DNA from: Tenebrio molitor
Lineage: Eukaryota; Arthropoda; Insecta; Coleoptera; Tenebrionidae
Assembly: GCF_963966145.1 (NCBI RefSeq)
Contig: NC_091049.1
Span: forward strand, 12,524,001 to 12,588,000
Length of the DNA: 64,000 nucleotides
Reading direction: 5' to 3'
Positions 61,130 to 64,000 of this stretch are shown in pieces. Numbering within the stretch: position 1 is the stretch's first letter; each line of letters opens with the position of its first letter. The position numbers and the translations under genes are program-made. The notes under the pieces were generated by a model, which had not been told where the DNA came from, made no database searches, and saw nothing but the letters and a program-made list of their open reading frames with translations.

Positions 61130-62875
61130 GAGAATTCTATAATTAACACTTATGTATTGTAATACTAATAACTTTTTTATATGTTATAGAATTATTGACT
61201 CAACGCGAGATAAAATCGAAGACTCCTTAAAACGAAGAGATTTGTTAACCTGCAAAGATGTTGACAATATCAAGTGAAGCTATAATATTGAAATAAGAGA
61301 TGGGAAAAGGCATAGTAATGATGCCATATCTTTGGATCTTTGGGTACAAGAATGTGAAGCCATGTCCCGAGATGAAAATCCAATAATATTTTACAAGAGA
61401 CAGGGTGAAACTTCTAATATTTTGTGCTAAAATTCTTTTTGCCTAGTAGTAATGAATAAATTTCAACAGATGATGCTCATGAAATTTGGTAACAATGTTA
61501 TATGTATAGATGGAACATACGGACTTACAATTATGACTTCGAGTTAACCACCATCATGGTGATAGATGAATTTGGGCAGGGATTCCCCGTTGCGTTTATG
61601 TTCTCTAACAAAAAAGACACACATATTTATGAGGAGTTTTTAAAAGCATTCGGCACAAAGTGGGTAATATTACAGCAAGAACTTTTATGTCAAATATTAC
61701 GGAAACTTTTTATATTCCCTGGATTCGAATCATGAGACCTGTTACTATTCGTCTTTTTTGTGCTTGGCACATTGATAGAGCGTGGCAATCAAATTCATCG
61801 AAAACACTGGTCTACAGTGAAAAAATATTCTGAATAGTTTTAACTAATTTTTGCTTGAATACGAGTTGATAAGTAAAAGTCATTTATTAGTTTAAGTTTT
61901 CACGATACCTGATGTCAATGATGTCTTCCAAATTTAACGATCCTAACTTCCTTGAGCTTGATAATACTGATATTTACTAGTTAGTTGGCATCAAATTTTG
62001 AAAATATTGTGTTTTAGTGCTCTGTTCTGTATTACTAAGTGATAAAAGTGTTAAAAGTAAAAAAAAATAATTATATTTTATAGGAAAATGCCTCTTTTAA
62101 CACTCTTATCACTTAGTAATACAGAACAGAGCACTAAAACACAATACTTTCGACATTTGATATCCAGCGTGGGTAGACAAGCAAAAATTAGTTAAAAATA
62201 CTATTTATCATCAAAAGATATTTAAAACGCACCAGTCTGCAAGAAGTTGTAATTTATTAGTTGAAGAGAGAGGTGAAACCAGCTGGGAAATAAGCAATGA
62301 TTCAGAGAAATATTTGGTTAAAAAACTCCTTGATTCAAGGTGTTGTTGTTTAACTTGCTCAGAATGTAAAATATGCTTTCATATGTACTCATGTACTTGT
62401 AATGATTTTACTTTTAAATTTAAAATTTGTAAGCATATTCATTATATTCTAATGTGGAAAGTTCAACCACAGAGTATTTTGTGCGATGAAAATAATGGAA
62501 ATCAACTGTCTGAAAACTCAGTTGAACACACTGATCGCTTTGTCACAGCACTAGCTACCCAGGCAGAAAATAAGAAACTTAGAAGCGATTTACAAAATAA
62601 AGTAATGACACATTTCTGAAATTACAGAATTCTGATTTAAATGATTCAGCCATCGTAGAAATTCACATGCATTTAAATGTTTTAAACAACTTGGCTGATT
62701 TGCCGAAATTGTCAAGTTCTGACTGAAAAAAATAACCACAATAATGAACCCTACAATAAAAACATTACCCCTCAGATACGATTTTGTTCTACCCCGAAAA
62801 AGAGGAAAATCCCAAAATAATAAAAAGCTAAGTAAAAAAGAGAAGAAAAGTATCGATAACATATTGAGTGGGTAG
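61130..62875 (+). pseudogene. MULE transposase, second copy, broken
   Basis: The reading RDKIEDSLKRRDLLTCKDVD and NIEIRDGKRHSNDAISL leads to FGNNVICIDGTYG (first catalytic Asp) and TIMVIDEFGQGFPVAFMFSN of the MULE domain. LFCAWHIDRAW marks the CAWH motif. A 370-bp inverted-repeat element interrupts the gene at about 61834-62204. A SWIM finger follows, CSECKICFHMYSCTC and CKHIHYI at about 62355-62450, and a basic end KLSKKEKKSIDNILSG. Several stops and shifts break it. It differs in sequence from the MULE at 52914. Confidence 0.75.
61834..62204. mobile_element. Foldback element inside the MULE
   Basis: The inner arms, 62003-62070 and 62092-62150, are nearly perfect inverted repeats (TGTGTTTTAGTGCTCTGTTC and onward through GTATTACTAAGTGATAAAAG), separated by about 25 bp. 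Outer blocks TTTTAACTAATTTTTGCTTG at 61837 and inverted at 62182 also pair. The left side has about 110 extra bases between inner and outer blocks. No target duplication is clear. It lies between the CAWH motif and the SWIM finger of the MULE. Confidence 0.8.
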
Positions 62876-63009
62876 TCTGAGAAATATATATCGACAAATT
62901 TAAATAACGATCATACATATTTATAAAATGTGGTGTTATATATAAAGTAATAAATAAGTAATATGTAATTCATCAGACATTTATTTATTTATTTACTATT
63001 ACACCTTGA

Positions 63010-63900
63010 ATTAATAAGTTATGTTGACAAAGTAAGAGTCTGGATCGACCGCATCCAGATGACGAAAGTGCAACGAAAATACCTGTCGGCCTACAGCATG
63101 GTCGCTCGGCTCATCACTCGCAGTTATGCTTCGGTCTCGACAGAGGCAGCGGAGGTTCTCGCAGGACTCCTACCTGTCGACTTAGAAATTGGAAAACAAA
63201 ACTGCATCCGGGAGCTTCGCCAGGACAGGGGAGCTGTGTTCCAGGATGAACTCATCGGCCCGGGTATGTTCGACTCTATTAATCACGCGGTAGCGTACAT
63301 GCAAATCAAAACGGAGGACATTTGGCAGGAGAGAGTACTTCCACAAAGGGACGAATAACCTACGATTTCAGCCCAACAGTAACCACCGACATGATGCAAC
63401 TCCCAAAGACCAACTTCACACGGACTCAAGTTTTGACCGGACATGGCGAATTTGCATATCACTTAAGAAGAATAAGGAAAATGGAGGATGAAGAGTGTGA
63501 CGTATGCGTGGGGGGAGCAGATAACCCACTGCACTGCTGTGCCCTAAATACCTATCAGGGCAAGAAGCCATTAACGAGGAACTGCGTACCTTGCCGCCGT
63601 CAGCTCTAGACATACCTTTCTTCGAAATGCGCTGCACGGAACCGTCCTTAGATGAAGCTGAGAACGGGTAAAGCTTCATATACGAAACTGGACTAATTAT
63701 GTTTCAGATAATCATAAGCCACTGGCGTTCCGCCCTCAATATCAGCACCGACAGACACTGCGCAAACCACGCTGAACCAAAACACAGTGTGACTGGGCGC
63801 CCTCAAAAAGCGTTGAGGCCCCTCAAGAAAGCCGAACCCCGATGACGGAAATGGCAGTTGCAAATCTCCGGCAATTGTATATAGGTACTGTTACGTTATA
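63010..63900 (+). pseudogene. R1-like LINE, 3' part of ORF2
   Basis: The text RVWIDRIQMTKVQRKYLSAY, ASVSTEAAEVLAGLLPVDL, then FTRTQVLTGHGEFAYHLRRI with CDVCVGGADNPLHC, is the C-terminal region after RT in jockey/R1-type LINEs, including the GHG and Cys-rich motifs. The reading shifts frame several times and ends near 63690. A 3' untranslated part continues to about 63900. It is GC-richer than its surroundings. It may be the 3' continuation of the fragment at 59215, separated by the mariner and the MULE. Confidence 0.75.
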
Positions 63901-64000
63901 AATTACGCTCTCGAAACTGGGCAACCCTGTTACCGGTTACAAATCCGGAATGTTCAGGGGTATAACGAACAAGTCGTGGCTTCGACTCGGTTTACAATGC
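63901..64000. other. Window end, partial hairpin-like sequence
   Basis: The last 30 bases contain CGACTCGGTTTACA, nearly identical to the loop and right arm of hairpin H5 (51483). Another hairpin copy may continue beyond the window. Confidence 0.3.

Overview
The window looks like repeat-dense, AT-rich nuclear DNA of an arthropod, most likely an insect. The evidence is the mix of element families: Mag-like and other Ty3/gypsy, Ty1/copia with a copia-like primer site, R1-like LINE, pogo-like DDE_1, Tc1/mariner, DUF4817-type DDE_3, piggyBac, PIF/Harbinger, ISL2EU-like, P-element-like, MULE and hAT-like elements, with short AT-rich introns. I cannot name the species. I recognise no host gene, tRNA, rRNA or CRISPR array. 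Almost every real coding stretch belongs to a mobile element and most are broken. All calls are by eye, with no database search.

Layout. 1-8.6 kb: small non-autonomous DNA elements (210-679, 701-944, 1801-2347), long hairpins and a split PIF/Harbinger transposase. 8.6-12.4 kb: a pogo-like element (P1) with a Harbinger derivative inserted in its tail. 12.4-15.4 kb: a DUF4817-type transposase fragment broken by a piggyBac end. About 15.4-36.4 kb: one Mag-like gypsy (Gypsy-1) opened by at least six insertions, some of which carry further insertions. Inside it lie two MITEs, a piggyBac (itself holding a Harbinger), a roughly 10-kb ISL2EU-like element (itself holding a second gypsy with intact pol, a DUF4817 element and pogo P2, which holds an 1.1-kb element), a LINE tail and a two-exon DD39D transposon. 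36.4-43.2 kb: Tc1 and pogo fragments, a Tc1 inside a MITE inside pogo P3, a Harbinger derivative, and a P-element-like and a Tc1-like pseudogene. 43.3-45.7 kb: copia. 47.6-48.8 kb: an hAT-like element with a perfect 8-bp duplication. 48.9 to about 56.9 kb: pogo P4, opened by two MITEs and about 5 kb containing a MULE with a triplicated hairpin unit. 57-64 kb: a transposase tail, R1-like LINE pieces, an uninterrupted mariner and a second MULE.

The elements do not form a pathway; the logic is stratigraphy. In several cases removing an inserted element together with one copy of its target duplication restores the host element's reading frame, which fixes both the borders and the order of events. 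The most unusual signal is in the pogo-like elements. Four of them (P1-P4) start TAGGG and carry, between the end and the first codon, repeated 13-17 bp motifs in both orientations. The motif differs between elements but seems to keep a common backbone, as expected of transposase-binding sites that diverged with their transposases.
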